The notes under the pieces are model-generated. The model was given only the letters and a program-made list of their open reading frames with translations, had not been told where the DNA came from and made no database searches. Position numbers and translations under genes: made by a program. Positions 16,049-24,209 of a stretch of DNA of 64,000 nt are shown here, one piece after another (positions within the stretch are counted from its first letter, which is position 1; every line of letters begins with the position of its first letter). This DNA comes from Candidimonas humi (GTDB taxonomy: Bacteria > Pseudomonadota > Gammaproteobacteria > Burkholderiales > Burkholderiaceae_B): the NCBI RefSeq assembly GCF_019166065.1, contig NZ_JAHTBN010000004.1, forward strand, positions 62,001 through 126,000, in the 5' to 3' direction.

Positions 16049-16063
16049 TGAGAATTACTCTCA
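16049..16063. promoter_or_regulatory. Orphan Fur-box-like palindrome
   Basis: TGAGAATTACTCTCA matches the 7-1-7 Fur consensus at 12 of 15 positions. It lies between the antitoxin gene and the 3' end of nrdB, with no gene start beside it, so any role is unclear. It may be a remnant of a lost iron-regulated gene or a chance match. Confidence 0.3.
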
Positions 16064-16112
16064 AAAGTCACATGTTGGTGTGAACAGAGTCACTTAATGC
16101 TGTGTCTGACAC

Positions 16113-17288
16113 CTACTCCCAGCTAAGCGCCCCGCCAGTCTGGTACTCGATAACCCGCGTTTCGAAGAAATTCCGCTCTTTCTTCAGATCGATCATCTCG
16201 GCCATCCAGGGGAAGGGGTTTTCTTCCTGGGCGAACAACGGTTCGAGGCCGATCTGCTGGCAGCGGCGGTTGGCGATGAAGCGCAGGTAGGACTTGAACA
16301 TCGAGGCGTTCAGGCCCAGCACGCCGCGCGGCATGGTGTCTTCGGCGTAGGCGTATTCGAGGTCTACGGCGCGCGAGAACAGGGCGCGGATCTCTTCGCG
16401 GAATTCGCTGGTCCACAGGTGCGGGTTCTCGAGCTTGATCGTGTTGATCAGGTCGATGCCGAAGTTGCAGTGCATGGACTCGTCGCGCAGTATGTACATG
16501 TACTGTTCGGCGGCGCCGGTCATCTTGTTCTGGCGGCCCAGCGCAAGGATCTGCGTGAAGCCGACATAGAAGAACAAGCCTTCCATCAGGCACGCGAAGA
16601 CGATCAGGGACTTCAGCAGTTTCTGGTCAGCCTCGGGGGTGCCGGTCTTGAAGTCGGGGTCGGCGATCGCGTTGATGAAGGGGATCAGGAATTCGTCCTT
16701 GGCGCGTATCGAGGGGATCTCGTTATAGGCGTTGAAGATCTCGGATTCGTCGAGGTCGAGGCTTTCGACGATGTACTGGTAGGCGTGGGTGTGGATCGCT
16801 TCTTCGAAGGCCTGGCGCAGCAGGAACTGGCGGCACTCGGGCGCCGTGATGTGGCGGTAGGTGCCCAGCACGATGTTGTTGGCGGCCAGTGAGTCGGCCG
16901 TCACGAAGAAGCCCAGGTTGCGCTTGACGATGCGCCGTTCGTCCTCGGTCAGCCCCGTGGGGTTCTTCCACAAGGCGATGTCGCGCGACATGTTGATTTC
17001 TTGCGGCATCCAGTGGTTGGCGCAGCCGGCCAGGTATTTTTCCCAGGCCCACTTGTACTTGAACGGCACGAGCTGGTTGACGTCGGTGCTGCCGTTGATG
17101 ACGCGCTTGTCGGCCGCGCGCACGCGGCTGGCGGACTGGCTGGGCGCCGCTGCGGCGGCGGCCGGGGCCGCGATGGCATTGTCGGTGCCCGGGGTTGCGG
17201 CCCGGATAGGCGCGGCCGCTGGGGCCGGCGCGGGCGCTTGAGCGGGCGCCGCAGCCGGTGTTGAAACGTCTTCTTCCCAATTCAGCAT
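16113..17288 (-). CDS. nrdB: Class Ia ribonucleotide reductase, beta subunit
   Basis: A 391-residue protein from the ATG at 17288 (AGGA upstream); the frame extends further but MLNWEEDVS is the natural start. Residues about 8-60 form an Ala/Pro-rich low-complexity tail absent from the E. coli protein. The diiron ligands are visible: EEAIHTHAY, with E, H and the radical Tyr at the spacing of E115/H118/Y122 in E. coli, then CLMEGLFF and [10 protein letters not shown]. The subunit generates the tyrosyl radical used by NrdA for dNTP synthesis. It lies 55 bp after nrdA in the same operon and is followed by a hairpin terminator. Confidence 0.97.
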   Translation of the reverse strand: MLNWEEDVSTPAAAPAQAPAPAPAAAPIRAATPGTDNAIAAPAAAAAAPSQSASRVRAADKRVINGSTDVNQLVPFKYKWAWEKYLAGCANHWMPQEINMSRDIALWKNPTGLTEDERRIVKRNLGFFVTADSLAANNIVLGTYRHITAPECRQFLLRQAFEEAIHTHAYQYIVESLDLDESEIFNAYNEIPSIRAKDEFLIPFINAIADPDFKTGTPEADQKLLKSLIVFACLMEGLFFYVGFTQILALGRQNKMTGAAEQYMYILRDESMHCNFGIDLINTIKLENPHLWTSEFREEIRALFSRAVDLEYAYAEDTMPRGVLGLNASMFKSYLRFIANRRCQQIGLEPLFAQEENPFPWMAEMIDLKKERNFFETRVIEYQTGGALSWE

Positions 17289-17343
17289 GATGTGTTTCCT
17301 GTTCTGTGGGTGTCCCGCGAGGCGGGACACCGGTCTACTTCAT

Positions 17344-20262
17344 TCATTGGCAGGCTTCGCACTCTTCGAAGCCTTCGTCGCCCGGGCGCAGCGTGCACAC
17401 CGTGCCCACGATCTCGGCCTCGGGCAGCGCTACCGCAGCCTGGGCCGCCGCCGCGGGCTGGCCGGAGCCTGTCGAGACGGCGTTGAGCTCGCCGCCGCGG
17501 CCGGTGGATTTCTCGGCGTTGGTGGCGCTGTTGGAGCGCAGGTAGTAGGTGGTCTTGAGGCCACGCACCCAGGCGAGCTTGTAGGTTTCGTCGAGCTTCT
17601 TGCCGGATACGCCGGTCATGAAGATGTTCAGCGATTGCGACTGGTCGATCCATTTCTGGCGGCGCGCGCCGCACTCGATGATCCAGCGCGGATGGATTTC
17701 GAACGCGGTGGCATAGAGTTCGCGCAGGTCGTCGGGCACGCGGTCGATGCGCGCCAGGCTGCCGTCGAAGTACTTCAGGTCGGCGACCATGACTTCGTCC
17801 CAGAGCCCGCGGTCTTTCAGGTCGCGCACCAGGTAGTCGTTGACGACCGTGAATTCGCCCGACAGGTTGGACTTGACGTACAGGTTGCGGTAGTTGGGCT
17901 CGATGCACGGCGAGACGCCGATGATGTTGGCGATCGTGGCCGTGGGTGCGATGGCGACGCAGTTGGAGTTGCGCATGCCGTGCTGGTGGATGTGGGCGCG
18001 CAGGCTGTCCCAGTCCAGCGTGCTGCTGTCGTCGATCTCGACGTGGCCGCCGCGCTCTTCGCGCAGCATGGCCAGCGTGTCCTGCGGCAGGATGCCGCGG
18101 TCCCAGAGCGAGCCCTTGAAGCTGGAGTACGAGCCGCGCTCGGCCGCCAGCTTGCTGGAAGCCCAGTAGGCGTAGTAGCACACCGCTTCGCTGGAACGGT
18201 CGGAGAATTCCACCGCCGCGTCCGAGGCGAAGGGCACGCGCATCTTGTGCAGGCAGTCCTGGAAGCCCATGATGCCCAGCCCGACCGGGCGGTGGCGGGC
18301 GTTGGAATTGCGCGCCTTGGGCACGGCGTAGTAGTTGATGTCGATGACGTTGTCCAGCATGCGCATGGCGATGTCGATGGTGCGCTGGAGCTTGTCGTGG
18401 TCGAGCTCGTAGCCGCCGGCGTCGTTGGGGCGCAGGTGAGCCGACAGGTTGACCGAACCCAGGTTGCAGACCGCGATTTCGGTGTCGCTGGTGTTGAGCG
18501 TGATTTCCGTGCACAGGTTGGAGCCGTGCACCACGCCCACGTGCTGCTGGGGCGAGCGGATGTTGCAAGGATCCTTGAAGGTGAGCCAGGGGTGGCCGGT
18601 TTCGAACAGCATGGACAGCATCTTGCGCCACAGCGAGACGGCGGGGATCTTCTTGTACAGCTTCAGTTCGCCGCGGGCGATCTTGTCTTCGTAGCCGAGG
18701 TAGGCCTGTTCGAAGGCGCGGCCGTACTTGTCGTGCAGGTCGGGGGCGTCGGACGGCGACAGCAGGGTCCACTCGCCGTTTTCCATGACCCGCTTCATGA
18801 ACAGGTCGGGGATCCAGTTGGCGGTGTTCATGTCGTGGGTGCGGCGGCGTTCGTCGCCGGTGTTCTTGCGCAGTTCGAGGAATTCCTCGATGTCCAGGTG
18901 CCAGGTCTCGAGGTAGGCGCAGACGGCGCCTTTGCGCTTGCCGCCCTGGTTGACGGCGACGGCCGTGTCGTTGACCACCTTGAGGAAGGGCACGACGCCC
19001 TGGCTTTCGCCGTTGGTGCCCTTGATGTGGCTGCGCAGGGCACGCACCGGCGTCCAGTCGTTGCCCAGGCCGCCGGCGTACTTGGCCAGCAGGGCGTTTT
19101 CCTTGATGGCGTCGTAGATGCCTTCCAGGTCGTCCGAGACCGTGGTCAGGTAGCACGAGGAAAGCTGCGAGTGCAGGGTGCCGGAATTGAACAGCGTGGG
19201 CGTCGAGCTCATGAAGTCGAAGGACGACAGCACTTCGTAGAATTCGATGGCGCGGGTTTCGCGGTCGATCTCGTTGAGCGCCAGGCCCATCGCCACGCGC
19301 ATGAAGAACACCTGCGGCAGTTCGATGCGGCGGCCGCGCACGTGCAGGAAGTAGCGGTCGTACAGGGTCTGCAGGCCGAGGTAGTTGAATTGGTGGTCGC
19401 GTTCGGCCTTCAGGGCCTGGCTCAGGCGCGGCAGGTCGTATTGGCGAAGCTTGGGGTCGAGCAGTTCGTTTTCGATGCCGGCCTTGATGAAGCGCGGGAA
19501 GTATTCGGCGTAGCGCGTGGCCATGTCGGACTGCGAGACTTCTTCGCCCAGCACTTCCTTGCGGATGGTGTGCAGCAGCAGGCCGGCCGTTACCTGGCTA
19601 TAGGCAGGTTCTTTCTCGACCAGGGCGCGGGCCGACAGGATGGCGGACTTGAAGACTTCGTCGACGGGAATGCCGTCGTACAGGTTCTTGACCGTTTCCT
19701 TGAGGATGGCGTCGGTGTCGACCAGGTGCGACAGATTGTCGCCGGCTTCGTCGATGATGCTGCGCAGGTGGGCGAGGTCGAGCGGGCGGGTCGTGCCGTT
19801 GTCGGTGACGTTCAGCGTGCTTTGCTGGGCGGGCGCCTGGGCCTGGCCGCTGCGGGCGCGTTCTTGCGAGCGCTTTTCACGGTACAGCACGTAGGCGCGG
19901 GCCACGTCGTGCTCGCCGGAGCGCATCAGGGACAGTTCGACCTGGTCCTGGATTTCTTCTATATGGAAGGTGCCGCCGCTGGGACGGTTGCGCACCAGCG
20001 CGCCGACTACCTGGGCGGTGAGCTTTTCCACCAGTTCGCGGACTCGGGCCGAAGCGGCCCCCTGGCCGCCATTGACCGCCAGGAAGGCCTTGGTCATGGC
20101 GATGGCGATCTTGCCGGGTTCGAACCCCACCACGGCGCCGTTGCGCCGGATGATGTGGAAGTTGTGCCATTGGCCCACGTTGCCGGCGCTCTGCTTGGCC
20201 GGGGCGGGAACGGGGGAAGGCGCAGCTTCGGGCCGTGAGTCGGCAATTTGAGTGGTCTGCAT
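17344..20262 (-). CDS. nrdA: Class Ia ribonucleotide reductase, alpha subunit
   Basis: A 972-residue protein starting MQTTQIADS at 20262, preceded by AGGAG. An N-terminal ATP-cone (WHNFHIIRRNG ... EPGKIAIAMTKAF) mediates allosteric activity control by ATP/dATP. Active-site cysteines are visible in LSSCYLTTV, SNLCTEITL and AVCNLGSVNLS, and NSNCVAIAPTATI forms the substrate loop. The C-terminal redox pair is CEAC, two residues from the end region. It reduces ribonucleoside diphosphates together with NrdB. At about 200 residues longer than E. coli NrdA it resembles the long proteobacterial form. The promoter carries two NrdR boxes. Confidence 0.97.
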   Translation of the reverse strand: MQTTQIADSRPEAAPSPVPAPAKQSAGNVGQWHNFHIIRRNGAVVGFEPGKIAIAMTKAFLAVNGGQGAASARVRELVEKLTAQVVGALVRNRPSGGTFHIEEIQDQVELSLMRSGEHDVARAYVLYREKRSQERARSGQAQAPAQQSTLNVTDNGTTRPLDLAHLRSIIDEAGDNLSHLVDTDAILKETVKNLYDGIPVDEVFKSAILSARALVEKEPAYSQVTAGLLLHTIRKEVLGEEVSQSDMATRYAEYFPRFIKAGIENELLDPKLRQYDLPRLSQALKAERDHQFNYLGLQTLYDRYFLHVRGRRIELPQVFFMRVAMGLALNEIDRETRAIEFYEVLSSFDFMSSTPTLFNSGTLHSQLSSCYLTTVSDDLEGIYDAIKENALLAKYAGGLGNDWTPVRALRSHIKGTNGESQGVVPFLKVVNDTAVAVNQGGKRKGAVCAYLETWHLDIEEFLELRKNTGDERRRTHDMNTANWIPDLFMKRVMENGEWTLLSPSDAPDLHDKYGRAFEQAYLGYEDKIARGELKLYKKIPAVSLWRKMLSMLFETGHPWLTFKDPCNIRSPQQHVGVVHGSNLCTEITLNTSDTEIAVCNLGSVNLSAHLRPNDAGGYELDHDKLQRTIDIAMRMLDNVIDINYYAVPKARNSNARHRPVGLGIMGFQDCLHKMRVPFASDAAVEFSDRSSEAVCYYAYWASSKLAAERGSYSSFKGSLWDRGILPQDTLAMLREERGGHVEIDDSSTLDWDSLRAHIHQHGMRNSNCVAIAPTATIANIIGVSPCIEPNYRNLYVKSNLSGEFTVVNDYLVRDLKDRGLWDEVMVADLKYFDGSLARIDRVPDDLRELYATAFEIHPRWIIECGARRQKWIDQSQSLNIFMTGVSGKKLDETYKLAWVRGLKTTYYLRSNSATNAEKSTGRGGELNAVSTGSGQPAAAAQAAVALPEAEIVGTVCTLRPGDEGFEECEACQ

Positions 20263-20389
20263 GGATGCTCCTGAAAGATGCTGCAGCCCGCCGCGGATGG
20301 CGGGCCCAGAAGGGGTTCTTGGCGTGGGTGGCGGGTGAAAAAGACCGCTGTCCGATACTTCAGAAAGTGGATTAAGTCTTTGAACGAAA

Positions 20390-20405
20390 CCACTATATGT
20401 AGTGG
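20390..20405. promoter_or_regulatory. NrdR box, proximal
   Basis: CCACTATATGTAGTGG is a near-perfect 16-bp palindrome matching the NrdR box consensus (ACACTATATATAGTGT-like); the flanking AAA and TTT extend the symmetry. Its centre is 31 bp from the second box, about three helical turns, the spacing reported for NrdR-controlled promoters. It lies downstream of the predicted transcription start. Confidence 0.9.
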
Positions 20406-20420
20406 TTTTCTGTTTTTGTT

Positions 20421-20436
20421 CTACTAATTGTAGTGG
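20421..20436. promoter_or_regulatory. NrdR box, distal, overlapping the -10 element
   Basis: CTACTAATTGTAGTGG is the second, less symmetrical NrdR box. It contains the TACAAT -10 element of the nrdA promoter on the minus strand, so binding would block RNA polymerase directly. The repressor gene nrdR is at 50375-50836 in this window. Confidence 0.88.
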
Positions 20437-20455
20437 CGTCCGCGCGCCTAGGCAA
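20427..20455 (-). promoter_or_regulatory. nrdAB promoter
   Basis: On the minus strand TTGCCT (20455-20450) and TACAAT (20432-20427) are 17 bp apart, a good sigma-70 arrangement. The expected start is near 20420, giving an mRNA leader of about 160 nt before the nrdA ATG at 20262. Confidence 0.65.
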
Positions 20456-20836
20456 GTGCAAAAAACACTTGATTTTCTGTCTTTTCGGGGGACGGAAACA
20501 GCAGCGTGGCGGCAAGGCCCGTGCGGCGCGGCTCGCGCCATTTTCGGGAGCCGGCCGGGGCCATTATCGTGTTGATGCAAAAAATTGTTAGCGCCGGTTT
20601 CCGGGCTCGTCGACCTGGGGGAGCAGGCCCGGGCGAAGGGTATCCGGCGCCCTGAGGCGGCCCTGCGAGACCGGCCGCGGAATGAGGTAGTCGCCGCGAA
20701 TGGAGGCTGATGCTACAAAGCGCGGAAGTGCCGTGGAGCCTGGCCGCGGAGGGCCGTGACGCGTCCCAGGCTGGGGGCCGCGCCTTTTATCCGGCCATAC
20801 TTACTGGACCATGCTTGCTGTTTACGGCGGTGGTGT
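20456..20836. other. Intergenic region between nrdA promoter and Bug-protein gene
   Basis: About 380 bp of GC-rich sequence with no supported gene. It must contain the 3' end signals of the minus-strand Bug-protein gene, but I find no hairpin with a T-run. An A-rich spot (TGCAAAAAAC) at 20457-20466 is the upstream flank of the nrdA promoter and may act as an UP element. Confidence 0.35.
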
Positions 20837-21817
20837 CTACTGCGGCGGGATCTGCGCAGTCTTGACCCATTCCTTCCAGCGCTGCACGTCCTGTTTCACG
20901 AAGGCCTGGAAGGGCGCCACATCCATGCTTTCCGGTTGCAGGCCAAGCTTGGCGTACTGCTCGCGGGTGGCGGGGTCGGCGATGGCCTGCTTCATATATT
21001 GGTTCATTTTCGCGACGATATCGGCCGGCGTGCCCTTGGGCGCCGAGATCCCCAGCCATCCTTCGACGACGAAGCCCGGATAGGCGCTGGCGGTAGTGGC
21101 CACGCCGGGCCAGGCCGGGTTGGGCTTGGCGCCCGTCACGGCGATGGGCTTGAGATTGCCGCCCTGGATCTGTCCCATGGCGGTCAGGTAGTCCACGAAG
21201 GCGAACTGGATCAGGCCGCCGCGCAGGTCGGTGAGGATCTGCGTGATGTTCTTGTAGGCGGCGCCTTCGATGCGGATCTTGGCGTAGTGCTTGAGCAGTT
21301 CCGGCGGCACGCGCGAGGACGAGCTGTAGTAGCCGAAGAACACCTTGCCGGGCTTGCTGCGGGCTTCGTCCACCAGTTGGGCGAGTGTGCCGATGGGGCT
21401 GCTCGGCGCGACCACGGCCACGGTGCCGAACTTGCCCAGCATGCCCACGTCGACGAAATCGCGCGCGGCGTCGTAGGGCAGCTTCTTATATAGGAACTGG
21501 TTGGCCGATTGGGTGGAGTTGGTCGACAGCAGGAAGGTATAGCCGTCGGCCGCCGCCTGCTTGACCGCCGTGGTGCCTATGATGCCGCCGGCGCCGGGCT
21601 TGTCCTCGACCACGACATTGGCGCCGTATTTCCCGGTCAGGAAGTGCGCTAGCGTACGGGCCGACAGGTCGGCGGCGCCACCCGCAGCCGAGGGCACGAC
21701 TATGGTGATGGCCTTGGAAGGCCAGGCCGTGGCGGCCGAGCCGGCCGCGGGCAGGCACAAGCCGCCGGCCGCCAGCAGGGTGGTGGCGTAGCGGGCGAGG
21801 GATGGGATCGTGGGCAT
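20837..21817 (-). CDS. Bug-family periplasmic substrate-binding protein (TctC type)
   Basis: A 326-residue protein with a Sec signal peptide (hydrophobic LLAAGGLCLPAAG, cleavage after SAA) and the Bug signature WPSKAITIVVPSAAGG, then DKPGAGGIIGTTAV and DGYTFLLSTNST. Bug proteins bind carboxylates such as citrate, glutamate or nicotinate for tripartite tricarboxylate transporters. No TctA or TctB membrane gene is nearby, so it is an orphan, as is common in Bordetella. It follows the alpha/beta hydrolase gene by 84 bp on the same strand and may be co-transcribed with it. Ligand unknown. Confidence 0.92.
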   Translation of the reverse strand: MPTIPSLARYATTLLAAGGLCLPAAGSAATAWPSKAITIVVPSAAGGAADLSARTLAHFLTGKYGANVVVEDKPGAGGIIGTTAVKQAAADGYTFLLSTNSTQSANQFLYKKLPYDAARDFVDVGMLGKFGTVAVVAPSSPIGTLAQLVDEARSKPGKVFFGYYSSSSRVPPELLKHYAKIRIEGAAYKNITQILTDLRGGLIQFAFVDYLTAMGQIQGGNLKPIAVTGAKPNPAWPGVATTASAYPGFVVEGWLGISAPKGTPADIVAKMNQYMKQAIADPATREQYAKLGLQPESMDVAPFQAFVKQDVQRWKEWVKTAQIPPQ

Positions 21818-21901
21818 GTCTTCCTCCTGGGCGCGCGGTCGAGGCCGCGCATGGGTTTATGGTCCGGGTCCGGCCCGCCGGGCGCCCCGGCGGCCTGCGG
21901 C

Positions 21902-22798
21902 TCAGTATCGGCCGCCGGCCTCGGCAGTCAGGCTGCGATACCACTCGAGCAGCGCCGTGGCGCTCTGCGCCCATCGGTCCGAGTACATCATACAGTGCGG
22001 CTGGCCGTGCAGCACCGCATGCCGCAGGCCGAGGAAATCGGCAATGGCCCGGTCCTGCCCTTCGGGATGCCGGTCGGGGGTGTCCAATTGGGCTTCCAGG
22101 CAGACGCCCGGGCAGCGTATCGCAGCGGGGTCCACGGCTACCCGCAGCAGGTAGCGGTCGTTCAGGATCGCGGGGCTTTCGGGCGTGAGCCGCTCGACGA
22201 TGGGGGTGACGTCGCGCTCGTCGCCCACGGCCAGGAAGCGCCGGCGGATTTCCGATTCCGCCGGCGGCGCCTTCAGGCTGTCCGTCGGGACTTCGGGCAG
22301 TGCGCGGGCCCCGGGCAGGTTGCCGGGCGGCGAGGGCGCCATCAGCACCATGGCATGGGCGGCGCCGCGGCTGGCCGCCAGCATGACCGGCAGGGCTCCC
22401 ATGCTGTGCCCGACCAGCACCAGGGGGCGGCCGAGCGCCCGGCAGGCTTGTTCCAGGTGGCTGCCCAGGGTTGTGATGTCCAGGTCTGTCGCGCCCGCCT
22501 GTGCCAGATTGCCGTGCCCCGGCAGGTCTATGGCAAAACAGGATACGCCGCGGCGCGCGAAGTAATCCAGGTAATTGCTGTAGCACCAGGCGCCATGGTA
22601 GGCGCCGGCCACGAACAGCAGCGCCGGCGCCGGGGCCGCCGCATCGTGCCCGAAATACAGGCGGCAGCCGGCCACGTCCAGGCTCGGCAGGCGGTCGATG
22701 AGGCTGAAGTCGTAACGGGGCGGGCGGCCCGTTGCCGGTGGACGGCCGGGAGCGTGAGGCATGGGCGAATTGGGCGAGAGGGCATCCATGGCTGGCAT
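21902..22798 (-). CDS. Alpha/beta-fold hydrolase
   Basis: A 298-residue protein from the ATG at 22798 (or 295 from 22789). The nucleophile elbow is VGHSMGALP, the oxyanion region is VAGAYHGAWCY, the acid probably lies in the LEAQLDTPD segment and the catalytic His in LHGQPHCMM. No signal peptide. The family includes esterases, lactonases and C-C hydrolases; nothing narrows the substrate. It sits between the CopD-like gene and the orphan Bug gene, all on the minus strand with gaps of 56 and 84 bp. A pairing of hydrolase with binding protein suggests a carboxylic ester is imported and cleaved, as inference. Confidence 0.85.
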   Translation of the reverse strand: MPAMDALSPNSPMPHAPGRPPATGRPPRYDFSLIDRLPSLDVAGCRLYFGHDAAAPAPALLFVAGAYHGAWCYSNYLDYFARRGVSCFAIDLPGHGNLAQAGATDLDITTLGSHLEQACRALGRPLVLVGHSMGALPVMLAASRGAAHAMVLMAPSPPGNLPGARALPEVPTDSLKAPPAESEIRRRFLAVGDERDVTPIVERLTPESPAILNDRYLLRVAVDPAAIRCPGVCLEAQLDTPDRHPEGQDRAIADFLGLRHAVLHGQPHCMMYSDRWAQSATALLEWYRSLTAEAGGRY

Positions 22799-22854
22799 GA
22801 TAGGGCCCAATGCCCGATAAGAGAAGCCAATTCGATCTATGTGTGTCGCGTTTG

Positions 22855-23295
22855 CTACCAGTGCAGGTAGAACATGGCCTTGGCGAGGAACACGATGCCC
22901 ACCATGTGCAGGAATACGCTGTAGTGGATGCGCCGGAAATGCCGCGAGCGCAGCTTGCCCTTGGCGCTGAGCGTGACGGCGGTGATGAAATGGCCCAGCA
23001 CACTGAGGGCCAGGACGATTTTCAGCGTAAGCAGGGTGCCGAAGCTGCTGGCAAAAGGGTGCGCCAGCACGTCCCGGTGCTGCCAGGCCATGGCGATGCC
23101 GGCCCCGTACAGCACCAGCAGCACGAAGGGCATGAAGCGCCGCGCGCGCTGGCCTATGGCGGTCTCGACTTGTTTCATGGCCTCGGCGGGGACGTGCTTG
23201 CGTATGCCTTCGAGCATCAGCACTTCGAAGAAGACCGTGCCTACGAAGATAAATGCGGCAAACAGATGCAGCGTGACCAGTACGGGATAACTCAT
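22855..23295 (-). CDS. CopD-like four-helix membrane protein
   Basis: A 146-residue integral membrane protein starting MSYPVLVTLH. Four hydrophobic segments are visible: LHLFAAFIFVGTVFFEVL, RFMPFVLLVLYGAGIAM, LLTLKIVLALSVLGHFI, and YSVFLHMVGIVFLAKAM. His9 in the first and conserved His residues in the third and fourth helix are typical of the CopD/DUF2269-like family, where they may bind heme or copper. No copper genes are adjacent. The longer frame upstream of 23295 is not supported. Confidence 0.75.
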   Translation of the reverse strand: MSYPVLVTLHLFAAFIFVGTVFFEVLMLEGIRKHVPAEAMKQVETAIGQRARRFMPFVLLVLYGAGIAMAWQHRDVLAHPFASSFGTLLTLKIVLALSVLGHFITAVTLSAKGKLRSRHFRRIHYSVFLHMVGIVFLAKAMFYLHW

Positions 23296-23560
23296 GCTTT
23301 GTTCGTGTCCATGTCGTTTCCGCGGCGCCGGCTGGGCGGCCAGGCCGTGCTCGCACCCGGCCCACATGGCCGGCGCGCGGGGCTTGTGCCTGCGCCATGC
23401 CGCGGCGTCTGCGGCTTCCCCATCCTGTCACTCGTCCCGGCCCTTGTCATTGATGCAGATCAAGCAGCCGGCCGCCAAGGCGTGCGGGCGTGTCCGGGCG
23501 TCCGGCAGTTCTGCTACGATAACCGGTGCCTGCCGCGACTGTTACCTAAGGCTTCTCGCG

Positions 23561-24058
23561 ATGATTCCTTTATATAGATCCCGCATTCCCGCACTGTGTG
23601 CCGGCTCCCTGCTGGCGTTGCTCGCCGGTTGTGCCGTGCACAAGCCCGCGCCTGCACCCGCCGTCAAGCATGCCGAAACCGTGCAGTGCCGGGCCGCGCC
23701 GCAGGGCGATGCGCTGATCGGCACCTGGCTCAGCGTGGGCCGCGAAAAAGGCATCGCCGGCCAGTTGCGCACTCTCTTCGTGCTGCATCCCGACGGCACC
23801 ATGGCCTATGCCGAACAACTGGTGCGCGGCAAGCGGCCGCCCCAGGGCCTGGACGAATCGGGCTGCTGGCATCGCGAAGGGCAGGCATTGGTGCTGCGCA
23901 CCACGCAGTCCAATGGCGCGGCCGTGGACCTGCACGACCCGATCTACGTCAATCGTTATGCCATAGTGTCGCAGGCCGGCTCGGCCCTGACCTTGCGCGG
24001 CCGCGACGGCGTGCTCAAGGCGCGGCGCATGCCGCAGGGCTATCGGCTGCCTTACTGA
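23561..24058 (+). CDS. Hypothetical lipoprotein
   Basis: A 165-residue protein whose N-terminus (IPALCAGSLLALLAGC) is a lipoprotein signal with lipobox LAGC, so Cys21 or so should be lipidated. The mature part contains ALIGTWLSVG and LFVLHPDGTMAY, a layout common to small lipocalin-like or META-type domains that read like a modified glycine-tryptophan start. I do not recognise a family. The ATG at 23561 fits the signal; the frame is open upstream without support. It lies just before the Fur-box and efeU, but a shared function is not shown. Confidence 0.7.
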   Translation: MIPLYRSRIPALCAGSLLALLAGCAVHKPAPAPAVKHAETVQCRAAPQGDALIGTWLSVGREKGIAGQLRTLFVLHPDGTMAYAEQLVRGKRPPQGLDESGCWHREGQALVLRTTQSNGAAVDLHDPIYVNRYAIVSQAGSALTLRGRDGVLKARRMPQGYRLPY

Positions 24059-24116
24059 GGCCGGCCCCTCCCGTTTGCACAGGCTTATTCTTCTGCATTT
24101 GCTGCCTATCTATCCG

Positions 24117-24135
24117 CTTAATGAGAATCATTTGC
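24117..24135. promoter_or_regulatory. Fur box before efeU
   Basis: CTTAATGAGAATCATTTGC matches the 19-bp Fur consensus at 14 positions, including the core AATGA-AATCATT. It lies 75 bp before the efeU start, so the efe operon should be derepressed when iron is scarce. Confidence 0.75.
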
Positions 24136-24209
24136 CTTAATGTTCGCGCTGTGACATCATAAGCGCCTTGCGCGCTTATTGCATTCGAATCACTGGGTAT
24201 ATCTAGGGC

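Noticed and set aside
16092-16110. GTGTCTGACAC near the nrdB stop as a possible insertion-sequence end
   Set aside because: It is a near-palindrome without a partner end or transposase fragment nearby.
16419-20238. Very long open frames on the plus strand opposite nrdA and nrdB
   Set aside because: They are GC-driven mirror frames of strongly supported genes with active-site motifs on the minus strand; their translations are low-complexity and match no family.
20456-20836. Cobalamin riboswitch upstream region near the reductase genes
   Set aside because: No B12-box consensus is recognisable, and the enzyme is class Ia with clear NrdR boxes instead.
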